Assembly (NCBI RefSeq): GCF_005233875.1
Contig: NZ_SZPZ01000001.1
Coordinates: forward strand, 186,001 to 250,000
Source of the DNA: Kribbella jiaozuonensis
GTDB lineage: Bacteria; Actinomycetota; Actinomycetes; Propionibacteriales; Kribbellaceae
Direction: 5' to 3'
Length of the DNA: 64,000 nucleotides
The notes under the pieces are model-generated. The model saw only the letters and a list, made by a program, of their open reading frames with translations, searched no databases and was not told where the DNA came from. Below, one piece after another: positions 50,307 to 61,782 of this stretch (position 1 is the first letter of the stretch; each line of letters begins with the position of its first letter). Both the position numbers and the translations under genes were made by a program.

Positions 50307-51674
50307 ATGAGCAACCGGCGTCCCAGCAGCCCCAGCAGTCACGTCTTCACCAGGCGTCACGTCCTGGGCGCCGGCCTGTCGGCTGCCCTCGCCGCGGGTG
50401 CCGCGGCCGCGTGGCCGGGGTTGGCGCAAGCCGCCGCGATCGACCCGGACGCGCCGGGCGGCGTCGCGCCGGACCGGATCCGCGCGCAGGGCGACCCGGA
50501 CTTCCACCCGGTGAAGTTCCGGCTGCCGGCGCCGACCGGGCGGAAGGCGCTCGGGACGACCGCCGTCCACCTGATCGACCGGTCGCGGCCGGATCCGGCC
50601 ATGCCCAGCGGGCAGCGCGAGCTGATGATCAGCCTCTGGTACCCGGCCGGGATGTTCGGGTCGGCGCCGTTCGCGAAGTACATGCCGCCGCGGACCGCGG
50701 TCGAGGTCGACGACGCGTGGACGGGCGAGTACGGGCTGGCGCTGCCGAGCGGGTCGTTCGACTTCGCCGGCACCGTGACGCACGCGCGGATCGACGTACC
50801 GGCCCAGCCGATGCGGCATCCCGTCGTACTGTTCTCACCCGGTTTCCAGTACAGCCGGTTCGTGAACACCGCGCAGGTCGAGGACCTCGCGAGTCGTGGG
50901 TACGTCGTGGTGACGATCGACCACTCGCACGAGACGCCGGTGGAGTTCCCCGGCGGACGGTTCCTGCCGGGTGCGCCGGAGTCGGAACCGCCTGGTCCGG
51001 ACCAGATCCGGGCAGCGGTCGAGACCCGGACCGCGGACGCGCGGTTCGTACTGGATCAGCTCGAGCGGATGGCCGGCGGCCGGAAGGTCGATGCCGAGGG
51101 CAAGGATCTGCCGAAGGACCTCGCGGACGGGCTGGACCTGCGCAAGGTCGGCATGTTCGGCATCGGCCTCGGCGGCTATGCGACCGCGAACACGATGCTC
51201 GAGGACGAACGGATCGCCGCCGGGATCGATCTCGACGGCACGCTCCAGGACGACCGGAAGAAAGGACCGCTCGGCGACGTTGCAAAGAGTGGTCTGGACC
51301 GACCGTTCCTGTTGTTCGGATCGGGTGAGACCCAGCGGACCGATCCGGCCGAGGACAACTACGACGCATCCTGGGCGAGCTTCTGGAAGACGCAGCACGG
51401 CGGCAAACTCAACCTGGCCCTGGCGAACACCAAGCAGAAGGCGTTCACCGACTACCAGTTCATCTTCTCCCAGCTCTTCCACGACATCTACGGCGAGGAC
51501 CCGATCATCACGTCGGTGATGAAGGCGCTCGTCGGCAGCGCGAAACCGGCGCGGAGTGTGCTGGCGCAGCGCGAGTACATCGCCGCATTCTTCGACCAGA
51601 CGCTGCGTCGCCGGCCGGCGCTTCTGCTCCGCGGTGACTCCCCGAAGTTCCCGGAGATCCGCTTCGTCCGCTGA
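50307..51674 (+). CDS. Tat-exported PAF-acetylhydrolase-like alpha/beta-hydrolase, nucleophile missing
   Basis: About 455 residues from ATG 50307. Residues 15-45 form a Tat signal (FTRRHVLGAGLSAALAAG). The alpha/beta-hydrolase domain is of the PAF-AH II type (HPVVLFSPGFQYSRFVNTA, then GYVVVTIDHSHET). At the nucleophile elbow, where the family has GHSFGG, it reads GIGLGG: Gly287 replaces the Ser. Asp is present in AGIDLDGT. The protein may be a non-catalytic binder or use another residue; I cannot tell. It is divergent from the GH31 gene. Confidence 0.72.
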   Translation: MSNRRPSSPSSHVFTRRHVLGAGLSAALAAGAAAAWPGLAQAAAIDPDAPGGVAPDRIRAQGDPDFHPVKFRLPAPTGRKALGTTAVHLIDRSRPDPAMPSGQRELMISLWYPAGMFGSAPFAKYMPPRTAVEVDDAWTGEYGLALPSGSFDFAGTVTHARIDVPAQPMRHPVVLFSPGFQYSRFVNTAQVEDLASRGYVVVTIDHSHETPVEFPGGRFLPGAPESEPPGPDQIRAAVETRTADARFVLDQLERMAGGRKVDAEGKDLPKDLADGLDLRKVGMFGIGLGGYATANTMLEDERIAAGIDLDGTLQDDRKKGPLGDVAKSGLDRPFLLFGSGETQRTDPAEDNYDASWASFWKTQHGGKLNLALANTKQKAFTDYQFIFSQLFHDIYGEDPIITSVMKALVGSAKPARSVLAQREYIAAFFDQTLRRRPALLLRGDSPKFPEIRFVR

Positions 51675-51918
51675 GACGGCGTACGCTCGTAGGCGACCTC
51701 GGGGCAGCCTGTGGCGGTGCCGCGACGCGCGGTGACGATGGGTTGTACGCCACTTTCTGACAGCCTGGGGAGCATGAAGGGGGCGTCAGCGGTTACGGTG
51801 CGTTGAGAAAAGCGTTGCCGTCGGCCGTACTCTGTCCTCGGGTGGGGTCGGTCTGTGCCCGGGGGAACAGACACCGAGACAGGGGCGTTGGGTCGCAGGG
51901 ACGAGAGTAGGGAGCGCA
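51675..51918. promoter_or_regulatory. topA upstream region
   Basis: A 244-bp gap that should hold the topA promoter. TTGAGA (51803-51808) and TACTCT (51828-51833) could be a -35/-10 pair with 19-bp spacing. No gene is seen. Confidence 0.35.
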
Positions 51919-54648
51919 GTGGCAGGGGCAGCAGCAGGGACGAAGACAACGGCAGGGACCCGTTTGGTGATCGTCGAGTCGCCGAAGAAGGCGCGGATGA
52001 TCGCCGGCTTCCTGGGGTCCGGGTACGTGGTGGAGTCCAGCTTCGGCCACATCCGCGACCTGCCGAGCGGCGCGGACGAGATCCCGGCGAAGTACAAGGG
52101 CCTGCCCTGGGCACGCCTCGGCGTCAACGTCGAGGACCACTTCGACCCGCTGTACGTCGTACCGGCCGACAAGCGGGCGCAGATCCGCAAGCTGAAGGAC
52201 CTGCTCAAGGGTGCCGACGAGCTCTTCCTGGCGACAGATGAGGACCGCGAGGGCGAGGCGATCGCCTGGCACCTGCTCGAGGAGCTGAAGCCGAAGGTCC
52301 CGGTCAAGCGGATGGTCTTCCACGAGATCACGCCGAAGGCGATCCAGGACGCGGTCGGCAACGCCCGCGACATCGACGAGGCCCTGGTCGACGCCCAGGA
52401 GGCGCGCCGGATCCTCGACCGGTTGTACGGGTACGAGGTCTCCCCGGTGCTGTGGAAGAAGGTCATGCCGAAGCTGTCGGCGGGCCGGGTGCAGTCGGTC
52501 GCGATCCGGATGGTGGTCGACCGGGAGCGCGAGCGGATCGCGTTCCGCAGCGCGTCGTACTGGGATCTCGACGCGACCCTCGACGCCGGTGAGAGCCGGA
52601 CGCCGCGGCAGTTCCCTTCCCGCCTGGTCTCGGTGGACAGCAAGCGGGTGGCGCAGGGCCGCGACTTCAGCTCGACCGGTGAGCTCAAGGGCGCCAACAC
52701 CGTCCATCTGAACGAGGAGACCGCGACCGCGCTGGCCGGTGCGCTGCGCGACTCGCAGTTCACCGTCCGGTCGATCGAGTCCAAGCCGTACACCCGCAAG
52801 CCGTACGCGCCGTTCCGGACGACCACGCTGCAGCAGGAGGCCGGTCGCAAGCTCGGCATGTCCGCGTCGCAGACGATGCAGGTCGCCCAGCGGCTCTACG
52901 AGAACGGCAACATCACCTATATGCGTACCGACAGCGTCACGCTGTCGGAGACCGCGATCACCGCGGCCCGGGCCCAGGTCCGCGAGCTGTACGGCGCGTC
53001 GTACCTGCCGGACAAGCCGCGCGTCTACACCTCCAAGGTGAAGAACGCCCAGGAGGCACACGAGGCGATCCGGCCGGCCGGTGAGCACTTCCAGACGCCG
53101 GCGCAGACCGGGCTGAGTGGTGCGGAGTTCCGGCTCTACGAGCTGATCTGGATGCGGACGATCGCGTCCCAGATGAAGGACGCAGTCGGGAACAGCGTCT
53201 CGATCCGGATCGACGCGACCGCGTCCACCGGCGAGAAGTGCGAGTTCACCTCGTCCGGCCGGGTGATCACGTTCCACGGGTTCCTCAAGGCGTACGTCGA
53301 GGGCCAGGACGACCCGTCCGCGGGGACGGACGACCAGGAGACCCGGCTGCCGAACGTCGAGGAGGGCGACGTCCTGCCCGCCATCGAGGTGCTCGCCTCG
53401 GGGCACGACACCAAGCCGCCGGCGCGCTACACCGAAGCGACACTGGTCGGCGGGCTGGAGGAGCGCGAGATCGGGCGGCCGTCGACGTACGCCTCGATCA
53501 TCGGCACGATCCAGGCCCGCGGATACATCTACAAGAAGGGTCAGGCGCTGGTTCCGGCCTGGCTGGCGTTCGCGGTGGTCCGGCTGCTCGAGGAGCACTT
53601 CACCCGGCTGGTGGACTACGCGTTCACCGCGACGATGGAGGACGTGCTCGACGAGGTCGCGTCCGGCGACCTGCAACGCGAGGGTGTGCTGGAGCGGTTC
53701 TACTTCGGTGACACCGACCTCGAGGGTCTGCACTCGATGGTGAACGACCTGGGCGACATCGACGCCCGGGAGATGTCGACCTTCCCGGTCGGCGGGGACG
53801 ACAGCGGCATCGTCGTCCGCGTCGGGCGGTACGGGCCGTACGTCGAGGACAAGGACGAGCGGCGCGCGAACGTACCGGAGGACCTGCCGCCGGACGAGCT
53901 GACCGTCGACAAGGCGCAGGAGCTGCTGGCGCAGCCGTCGGGTGTCGAGCTCGACCTCGGTACTGCGCCGGACACCGGGCTCCGCGTCGTCGCGAAGGCG
54001 GGCCGCTTCGGGCCGTACGTGACCGAGGTACTGCCGGAGGACGCGCCGAAGGGCGCGAAGCCGCGGACCGGGTCGCTGCTGAAGTCGATGACGCTCGAGA
54101 ACGTCGGCCTCGACGACGCGATGAAGCTGCTGTCGCTGCCGCGGGTGGTCGGCAAGGACCCGGAGTCGGGCGACGAGATCACGGCGCAGAACGGGCGCTA
54201 CGGGCCGTACCTGAAGAAGGGCACGGACTCACGGTCGCTGGCGACCGAGGAGCAGATGTTCGACATCACGCTCGACGAGGCGCTGAAGATCTACGCCGAG
54301 CCAAAGCAGCGTGGACGTCGCGCCGCTGCGCCGCCGCTGAAGGAGCTCGGCGAGGACCCGGAGTCCGGTAAGCCGGTGGTGGTGAAGGAGGGTCGCTTCG
54401 GCCCGTACGTCACCGACGGGGAGACGAATGCGACACTCCGCAAGGACGACGCGGTCGAGACGATCTCGCTGCTGCGCGCGGCCGAGTTGCTGGCCGACAA
54501 GCGTGCCCGCGGTCCGGTGAAGAAGACCGCGAAGAAGTCCACGGCCAAGAAGACGACCGCGAAGAAGACGACGACCAAGAAGGCCGCCGCCAAGAAGACC
54601 ACGGCGAAGAAGACGGCCACGAAGAAGACCGCAGCCAAGAAGAGCTGA
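51919..54648 (+). CDS. topA: DNA topoisomerase I
   Basis: 909 residues, GTG start. The N-terminal TOPRIM begins TRLVIVESPKKARMIAGFLG, with the acidic triad near FLATDEDREGEAIAWHL. The catalytic Tyr334 is in GNITYMRTDSVTLS. Several repeated C-terminal domains (RFGPYV- and RYGPYL-type motifs, about 640-860) replace zinc fingers, as in actinobacterial TopA. A Lys/Ala/Thr tail of about 40 residues (KKTAKKSTAKKTTAKKTTTK) binds DNA and aids processivity. It relaxes negative supercoils. Confidence 0.97.
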   Translation: MAGAAAGTKTTAGTRLVIVESPKKARMIAGFLGSGYVVESSFGHIRDLPSGADEIPAKYKGLPWARLGVNVEDHFDPLYVVPADKRAQIRKLKDLLKGADELFLATDEDREGEAIAWHLLEELKPKVPVKRMVFHEITPKAIQDAVGNARDIDEALVDAQEARRILDRLYGYEVSPVLWKKVMPKLSAGRVQSVAIRMVVDRERERIAFRSASYWDLDATLDAGESRTPRQFPSRLVSVDSKRVAQGRDFSSTGELKGANTVHLNEETATALAGALRDSQFTVRSIESKPYTRKPYAPFRTTTLQQEAGRKLGMSASQTMQVAQRLYENGNITYMRTDSVTLSETAITAARAQVRELYGASYLPDKPRVYTSKVKNAQEAHEAIRPAGEHFQTPAQTGLSGAEFRLYELIWMRTIASQMKDAVGNSVSIRIDATASTGEKCEFTSSGRVITFHGFLKAYVEGQDDPSAGTDDQETRLPNVEEGDVLPAIEVLASGHDTKPPARYTEATLVGGLEEREIGRPSTYASIIGTIQARGYIYKKGQALVPAWLAFAVVRLLEEHFTRLVDYAFTATMEDVLDEVASGDLQREGVLERFYFGDTDLEGLHSMVNDLGDIDAREMSTFPVGGDDSGIVVRVGRYGPYVEDKDERRANVPEDLPPDELTVDKAQELLAQPSGVELDLGTAPDTGLRVVAKAGRFGPYVTEVLPEDAPKGAKPRTGSLLKSMTLENVGLDDAMKLLSLPRVVGKDPESGDEITAQNGRYGPYLKKGTDSRSLATEEQMFDITLDEALKIYAEPKQRGRRAAAPPLKELGEDPESGKPVVVKEGRFGPYVTDGETNATLRKDDAVETISLLRAAELLADKRARGPVKKTAKKSTAKKTTAKKTTTKKAAAKKTTAKKTATKKTAAKKS

Positions 54649-54665
54649 CGGGCTTCTGACGCGCT

Positions 54666-55079
54666 TCAGCCGCCGAAGCTGCTGAGGCCGTGGATGATGA
54701 AGTAGAGCACGAACGCGAAGAACGCGGCGAAGATGATCGCGACCGGCACGGCCACCCACACTGGTGGCCGCCGGGCGCGAACCGCGGCACCGGTGGCCTG
54801 GCTGACGATCTCCTTGGCGACGATGCGTCCGCTGCGCCATTTCCCGGTGACGGTTACCTCCTCGCCGTCGACGACCTGGCCCTCCAGAGCCGTCGCACGC
54901 AGCTCGACGAGAACGGGCTGCTGCGGATTCCCGACGGAGTCGTGTTGGGTGAGCCGGAAGGTCAGCACTTGGATGGAGCCGTTCTCGGAGCGGCCCTCGG
55001 AGCGGTACTGCACGTTCTGCGCGACGCCGCGCAGCTCGGCGGCGCCCCGGCGGGCGACAGCGTTCGACCGGTCACTCAT
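54666..55079 (-). CDS. small single-TM protein with OB-like domain
   Basis: 137 residues from ATG 55079 (MSDRSNAVARRGAAELRGVA). A beta-rich domain (VLTFRLTQHDSVGNPQQPVL, then VVDGEEVTVTGKWRSGRIVA) resembles an OB-fold. A C-terminal membrane helix (VWVAVPVAIIFAAFFAFVLY) follows. No catalytic motif is seen; function unknown. It is convergent with topA and divergent from the Fur-family gene. Confidence 0.7.
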   Translation of the reverse strand: MSDRSNAVARRGAAELRGVAQNVQYRSEGRSENGSIQVLTFRLTQHDSVGNPQQPVLVELRATALEGQVVDGEEVTVTGKWRSGRIVAKEIVSQATGAAVRARRPPVWVAVPVAIIFAAFFAFVLYFIIHGLSSFGG

Positions 55080-55104
55080 CGCAGTTCCCCAGGTGTGAGA
55101 CGTA

Positions 55105-55119
55105 GTACTGGGAAAGTAC
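55105..55119. promoter_or_regulatory. GTACT-N5-AGTAC palindrome upstream of Fur-family gene
   Basis: A short perfect palindrome in the 80-bp divergent gap before the Fur-family gene, located where a regulator could control both genes. Confidence 0.4.
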
Positions 55120-55159
55120 ATTGGTTTGCGTTGGGAACCCCGGATTTCAAGGAGCGCGG

Positions 55160-55591
55160 ATGACGAGTCCAGTCGAGGTCAGCGCGCAGCGGTTGCGGGA
55201 GCGGGGCGAGCGCGTGACGCCGGCCCGGCTCGCGGTCGTCGAGGTGCTGGCCGGGACCGAGGAGCACCTGAGCGCGGAGCAGATCGGCGAGCGGGCCGAG
55301 CAGCTACGCCCGGGGATCCACCGCGCGACCGTGTACCGGGCGCTCGACGCGCTCGGGGAGTTCGGACTCGTCACGCACGTCCACCTCGGGCGCGCGGGGA
55401 CGACGTACCACCTGGCCGGCGACCTGGCCCCGCGCCACCTGCACCTGCGCTGCTCGGAGTGCGGCACGGTGTACGACGCTCCCGGCGACGTCCTCGAATC
55501 GGCCCGCAAGAAGCTGTCCCGTGAGCTCGGCTTCCATCTCGCGCCCGAGCAGGTGGCGCTCGTCGGGGTGTGTAAGAACTGCCAGGGCTGA
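55160..55591 (+). CDS. Fur family metalloregulator (Zur/Fur-like)
   Basis: 143 residues, start ATG 55160 after AAGGAG. The winged helix spans residues 8-80 (ERVTPARLAVVEVLAGTEEH, then IHRATVYRALDALGEFGLVT), the Fur DNA-reading head. Metal-site residues are HLHLRCSECG and CKNCQG (CxxC pairs for structural zinc). Length and the H.H before CSEC fit Fur/Zur proteins. Whether it senses Fe, Zn or Mn is not clear. It is separated from the beta-galactosidase by 66 bp, so they may be independent. Confidence 0.9.
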   Translation: MTSPVEVSAQRLRERGERVTPARLAVVEVLAGTEEHLSAEQIGERAEQLRPGIHRATVYRALDALGEFGLVTHVHLGRAGTTYHLAGDLAPRHLHLRCSECGTVYDAPGDVLESARKKLSRELGFHLAPEQVALVGVCKNCQG

Positions 55592-58435
<2,844 letters not shown>

Positions 58436-58438
58436 CCT

Positions 58439-58474
58439 GTTCTCCGCCGCGCCGACAACGGCGCGGCGGAGAAC
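58439..58474. terminator. bidirectional terminator
   Basis: A 15-bp perfect stem (58439-58453 with 58460-58474, loop GACAAC) between the convergent GH2 and VapC-like genes. Confidence 0.85.
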
Positions 58475-58479
58475 GCAAT

Positions 58480-58887
58480 TCAGCTGGCTCCGGGCGCGGC
58501 CGTCGGCAGGCCGATCTCGGCGGCCGCGGTCAGAAGACGCTTGTCGTAGGTGACCAGCGCCGTGAGCTCGATGCCTTCGAGGACGAGTGACTGGGCTGTC
58601 GCCAGGTGGATCGCATCGAGGGTTCGGAGCATCGGGTCCGAGTACGCCGCCGCAGTTGCAAGGACGGTGTCGTCGACCGGAACTCGGTCGAGCCTGGCCA
58701 GGACCGTCGGCACGGCTGCAAGCCGGGCGGGATCGGATCGCCGCAGTGCACGAGGAACCTCGGTGAGCACCAACGATGATGCGACGAGTTCCTTGTCCTC
58801 CTGGCTCGCGAGCCAGGACTCGAGTGCTGCGCTCTCAGCCTCCCGGCGGATCATTTTCACGATCGCTGCCGAGTCGAGGAAGATCAC
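58480..58887 (-). CDS. vapC: VapC-type PIN toxin
   Basis: 135 residues. The N-terminal PIN strand is MIFLDSAAIVKMIRREAE (catalytic Asp5). Later acidic residues are in SLVLTEVPRALR (Glu), LDAIHLATAQ and LVTYDKRLLTAA. VapC proteins are tRNA- or rRNA-cleaving ribonucleases. Its ATG overlaps the antitoxin stop (4 bp, ATGA), so it is expressed with the upstream antitoxin. The operator 5' of the antitoxin gives autoregulation. Confidence 0.9.
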   Translation of the reverse strand: MIFLDSAAIVKMIRREAESAALESWLASQEDKELVASSLVLTEVPRALRRSDPARLAAVPTVLARLDRVPVDDTVLATAAAYSDPMLRTLDAIHLATAQSLVLEGIELTALVTYDKRLLTAAAEIGLPTAAPGAS

Positions 58888-59159
58888 AGACGCTCCTCGC
58901 GAAGATCCGAGATGACCTCTGTTGAGTCGACTGACAGATCCGGCTCTCCCGGGGGAAGGACAAGCGGGCCCGGGTCGCTGGCCGGGATCAATCGGCCGCG
59001 GCGAATCAGCCCGGCGCGGATGCTGGTGTTGTCGCCGATCGGGACCAGCCGAGCCGCCGGGCGGCCGCTCACGGTGATCTCGAGGGACTCGCCGTTGGCA
59101 ACCCGCGCCAGCACGGCGCTGGTGTGCTGGTTGAGCTCACGCACGGGGATGCTGTCCAT
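58884..59159 (-). CDS. vapB: VapB/Phd-YefM-type antitoxin
   Basis: 91 residues. The N-terminal domain is the Phd/YefM-like DNA-binding fold (MDSIPVRELNQHTSAVLARV, then ITVSGRPAARLVPIG). The C-terminal half is disordered and acidic (EPDLSVDSTEVISDLREERL), the toxin-binding tail. It overlaps the VapC start. A 9-bp inverted repeat lies directly upstream. Confidence 0.9.
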   Translation of the reverse strand: MDSIPVRELNQHTSAVLARVANGESLEITVSGRPAARLVPIGDNTSIRAGLIRRGRLIPASDPGPLVLPPGEPDLSVDSTEVISDLREERL

Positions 59160-59166
59160 GACTTTA

Positions 59167-59189
59167 GTGTAGAACGTTGTGTTCTACAC
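59167..59189. promoter_or_regulatory. vapBC operator
   Basis: GTGTAGAAC-N5-GTTCTACAC, a perfect 9-bp inverted repeat, 7-30 bp upstream of the antitoxin ATG, as expected for conditional autorepression. Confidence 0.85.
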
Positions 59190-59196
59190 CTGCTAG

Positions 59197-60609
59197 TCAG
59201 ATCGCGATGGTCGGGCGTGGGGGGATGCGGGTGGCTGGTGGGTGGTAGGCGGACCAGGCCTTGGTCAGGCGGTGGACTGCTTCGGTGAGGGCTGGTTCGG
59301 GGGCTCGGAAGTGGAGGCGGAGGTGGGTGTCGCTGGCGCCGGTGACGTCTAGGCCGGCGCCGGGGAGGATGGCTAGGCCGTGGCGTAGGGCGGTTTGGGC
59401 GAAGGAGGTGCCGTCGCCGTACGGGAGGCGGACCCACAGGCATTGGCCGCCGGTGACCGTTGGGATGTCCCAGGTGGGGAAGGCGTGCGTGAGGAGCTTG
59501 TGCAGGTGGTCGTGGCGGGACTTCAGGGTGTGGTGGAGGTCAGGGCCGTCCAGGAGTGGCAGCAGGTGTACGGCGGCCAGCTGAGTCGGGACGTTGCCGC
59601 CCAGGTCGCGTACGGCGCGCAGCCGGGCCAATCGGTTGATGAGGGGTGTGGACGCGCGGATCCAGCCGATGCGCAGGCCGCCCCAGATGCTCTTGCTGAG
59701 TGAGCCGATCGAGATGACCGACTCGGAGTACGCCGCCATCGGCGTCGGCAGCTCCTCCCCAGGGAAGCCAAGGTCCGCCGGCACCTCGTCCTCGATCAGC
59801 GGGACGCCGGCGCCGGCCAACCGCTGGCGCCTCAACGCGGACAGCACGCAGCCAGTCGGGTTCTGGTACGTCGGGATCACGTACGCAACCGCCGGACGCC
59901 GCTCCCGCACCGCCGCCTCGAACCCGTCCAGCCCGACCGGCAGACCACGCAGTACTGCGCCCTCCTCGCGGAACACCTCCAACGCTCCCGGGTACGTCGG
60001 CGCCTCGACGAGCACCTGGTCGCCGGGCGACACCAGAGCATGCGCCAGCAACGACAGGGCTTGCTGACCGCCGTTCGTGACCATGATCTGCTCGAAGGAC
60101 GTCCGTACGCCGCGAGCCGTGTACCGCGCGGCCAGCGCCTTCCGCAACGCCGGGTGACCGTACGGGTAGTAGCCGATGTCGTTGCTGATCCGGCTGAGCT
60201 GCGGCGCGATCTCCACGAACGCCTCGGCAAGCTGCGGCGGCGGATCGCCGGGCGCGGCGCAGATGGCGAGCAGTACGTCGTCGTCGCGCGCCTCCAGCGA
60301 GTCCAGGAAGATCGGGTCGACCGGAGCGTCCTCGACAACACCTGCAGTCGGTACGCCGGCCACGCGCGTGCCGCTGCCCTGCCGTCGCATGATCCGCCCC
60401 TCGGCGCGGAGCAGGTCGTACGCGGCGACCACCGTCGTACGACCGACAGCCAGCGCACCGGCGAGCGCACGGTCCGGCGGCAGGACCGCACCCGGTGGCA
60501 GTTCGCCGTCGTCGATCAGGTGGCGGAGGCGGGCCGCGAGCAGCAAGTACAGCGGGCCGCGGCCGGACGACCAGCGGCCCAACCGGTCAACAACCTCGAT
60601 TGGTCTCAT
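59197..60609 (-). CDS. MocR-type regulator (GntR-HTH fused to aminotransferase fold)
   Basis: 470 residues from ATG 60609. Residues 15-80 form a GntR winged helix (LPPDRALAGALAVGRTTVVA, then AYDLLRAEGRIMRRQGSG). The rest is a fold-type I PLP domain (VEAPTYPGALEVFREEGAVL, then VIPTYQNPTGC) with the PLP lysine in ISIGSLSKSIWGG. MocR proteins are PLP-sensing regulators. It is divergent from an aminotransferase gene 63 bp away, the classic target arrangement. An inverted repeat sits in the gap. Confidence 0.9.
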   Translation of the reverse strand: MRPIEVVDRLGRWSSGRGPLYLLLAARLRHLIDDGELPPGAVLPPDRALAGALAVGRTTVVAAYDLLRAEGRIMRRQGSGTRVAGVPTAGVVEDAPVDPIFLDSLEARDDDVLLAICAAPGDPPPQLAEAFVEIAPQLSRISNDIGYYPYGHPALRKALAARYTARGVRTSFEQIMVTNGGQQALSLLAHALVSPGDQVLVEAPTYPGALEVFREEGAVLRGLPVGLDGFEAAVRERRPAVAYVIPTYQNPTGCVLSALRRQRLAGAGVPLIEDEVPADLGFPGEELPTPMAAYSESVISIGSLSKSIWGGLRIGWIRASTPLINRLARLRAVRDLGGNVPTQLAAVHLLPLLDGPDLHHTLKSRHDHLHKLLTHAFPTWDIPTVTGGQCLWVRLPYGDGTSFAQTALRHGLAILPGAGLDVTGASDTHLRLHFRAPEPALTEAVHRLTKAWSAYHPPATRIPPRPTIAI

Positions 60610-60616
60610 CTGCGAA

Positions 60617-60634
60617 CCAATTCTGCCGGATTGG
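60617..60634. promoter_or_regulatory. CCAAT-N8-ATTGG palindrome between MocR and aminotransferase
   Basis: An inverted repeat in the 63-bp divergent gap. Probably the MocR binding site that controls both genes. Confidence 0.5.
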
Positions 60635-60672
60635 CTCTGGGGTCGCCAGTGGAAGCCCAGAACGATGGCGTT

Positions 60673-61773
60673 ATGGCCACCTTCCCGCGCAACGAGATCA
60701 TGTCCCTGACCGCCGAGCAGGCCCAGCACGAGCTGGGCGAGAGTTACGGGCCGGACCTCCGGCTGGCCGATGTGCTGACGCCGGACCTGGCGGAGCTCGA
60801 GCTCGGCTACGGCAAGGCGGCCGGCGATCCCCGGCTGCGGAGCGCGATCGCCGAGCGGCACGGCGTACAACCGGATCAGGTCGTCGTCACCGTGGGCGGG
60901 ATGCACGGGATCTTCCTGCTCTCCTACTTGCTGGTGGAGCGCGGCGAGCAGGTCGTGACGACGGCGCCGTTGTTCCCGATGACGCGCAACATCTATGAGT
61001 CGCTCGGCGCCGATGTGCGCGTGATTCCTTTGTCCTTTGACGACGGCTATCGCGTGACCGCGGACGCCGTACGGGCGCAGCTGACGGCGGACACGAAGCT
61101 GGTCAGTCTGACGACTCCGCAGAACCCGTCAGGTGTTGCCGTATCGCTGGAAACCCTGCAAGAGATCGTGATTGCGATGGATGCGGTCTGCCCGGACGCG
61201 TGTCTGATGGTCGACGAGACGTATCGGGTCGCGGCGTACGGCGATGATCCGGTCGCGCCGACTGCCGTGTCGCTCGGCTCCAAGGTGGTGTCGGTTGCGT
61301 CGTTGTCGAAGTGTCATGGGGCTGCGGGGCTGCGGATCGGGTGGGTGATCTCGACGGATGCCGGGCTGGTGGAGCGGCTGACCACGGCGAAGTTCAGCAC
61401 AGTTGTTTCGGCGTCGCCCGTCACCGAGGCGCTGGCTGTGCGGGTGTTCGAGCAGGAGGACGAGATTCTCGGCGTACGACGGCGCTGGTTGGAGGAGAAT
61501 CTGCTGATCACCCAGGAATGGGTGAAGGAGAACAGCGACGTTGTCGAGTGGGTCCGGCCGGACGCGGGCGCGTTGTGTGTGGTGCGGCTCAAGCCGGGTG
61601 TGGATCTGGAGCGGTTCCGGCCGGCGGCTGCGGAACGCGGGGTGCGGCTGGCGGACGGGGACTGGTTCGGGGATGAGGAGCGGGTGTTCCGGCTCGGGTT
61701 CGGGTATCTGGCAGCGGGTGAGCTCAAGGCGGCGCTGGATGCGCTGCGTGAGGCTGTCCATGCCGCCCACTAG
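60673..61773 (+). CDS. class I/II aminotransferase
   Basis: 366 residues. PLP fold-type I: the helix before GGMHGIFLLSYLL, substrate-contact TTPQNPSGVAVS, Asp of VDETYRVAAYG, and PLP lysine SLSKCHGAAGLRIGW. The C-terminal strand RLGFGYLAAGELKAALDA carries the substrate-carboxylate Arg. The substrate is unknown. It is divergent from the MocR regulator that likely controls it. It ends 9 bp before the MFS-dTMP kinase gene. Confidence 0.87.
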   Translation: MATFPRNEIMSLTAEQAQHELGESYGPDLRLADVLTPDLAELELGYGKAAGDPRLRSAIAERHGVQPDQVVVTVGGMHGIFLLSYLLVERGEQVVTTAPLFPMTRNIYESLGADVRVIPLSFDDGYRVTADAVRAQLTADTKLVSLTTPQNPSGVAVSLETLQEIVIAMDAVCPDACLMVDETYRVAAYGDDPVAPTAVSLGSKVVSVASLSKCHGAAGLRIGWVISTDAGLVERLTTAKFSTVVSASPVTEALAVRVFEQEDEILGVRRRWLEENLLITQEWVKENSDVVEWVRPDAGALCVVRLKPGVDLERFRPAAAERGVRLADGDWFGDEERVFRLGFGYLAAGELKAALDALREAVHAAH

Positions 61774-61782
61774 TCTTTAGGC

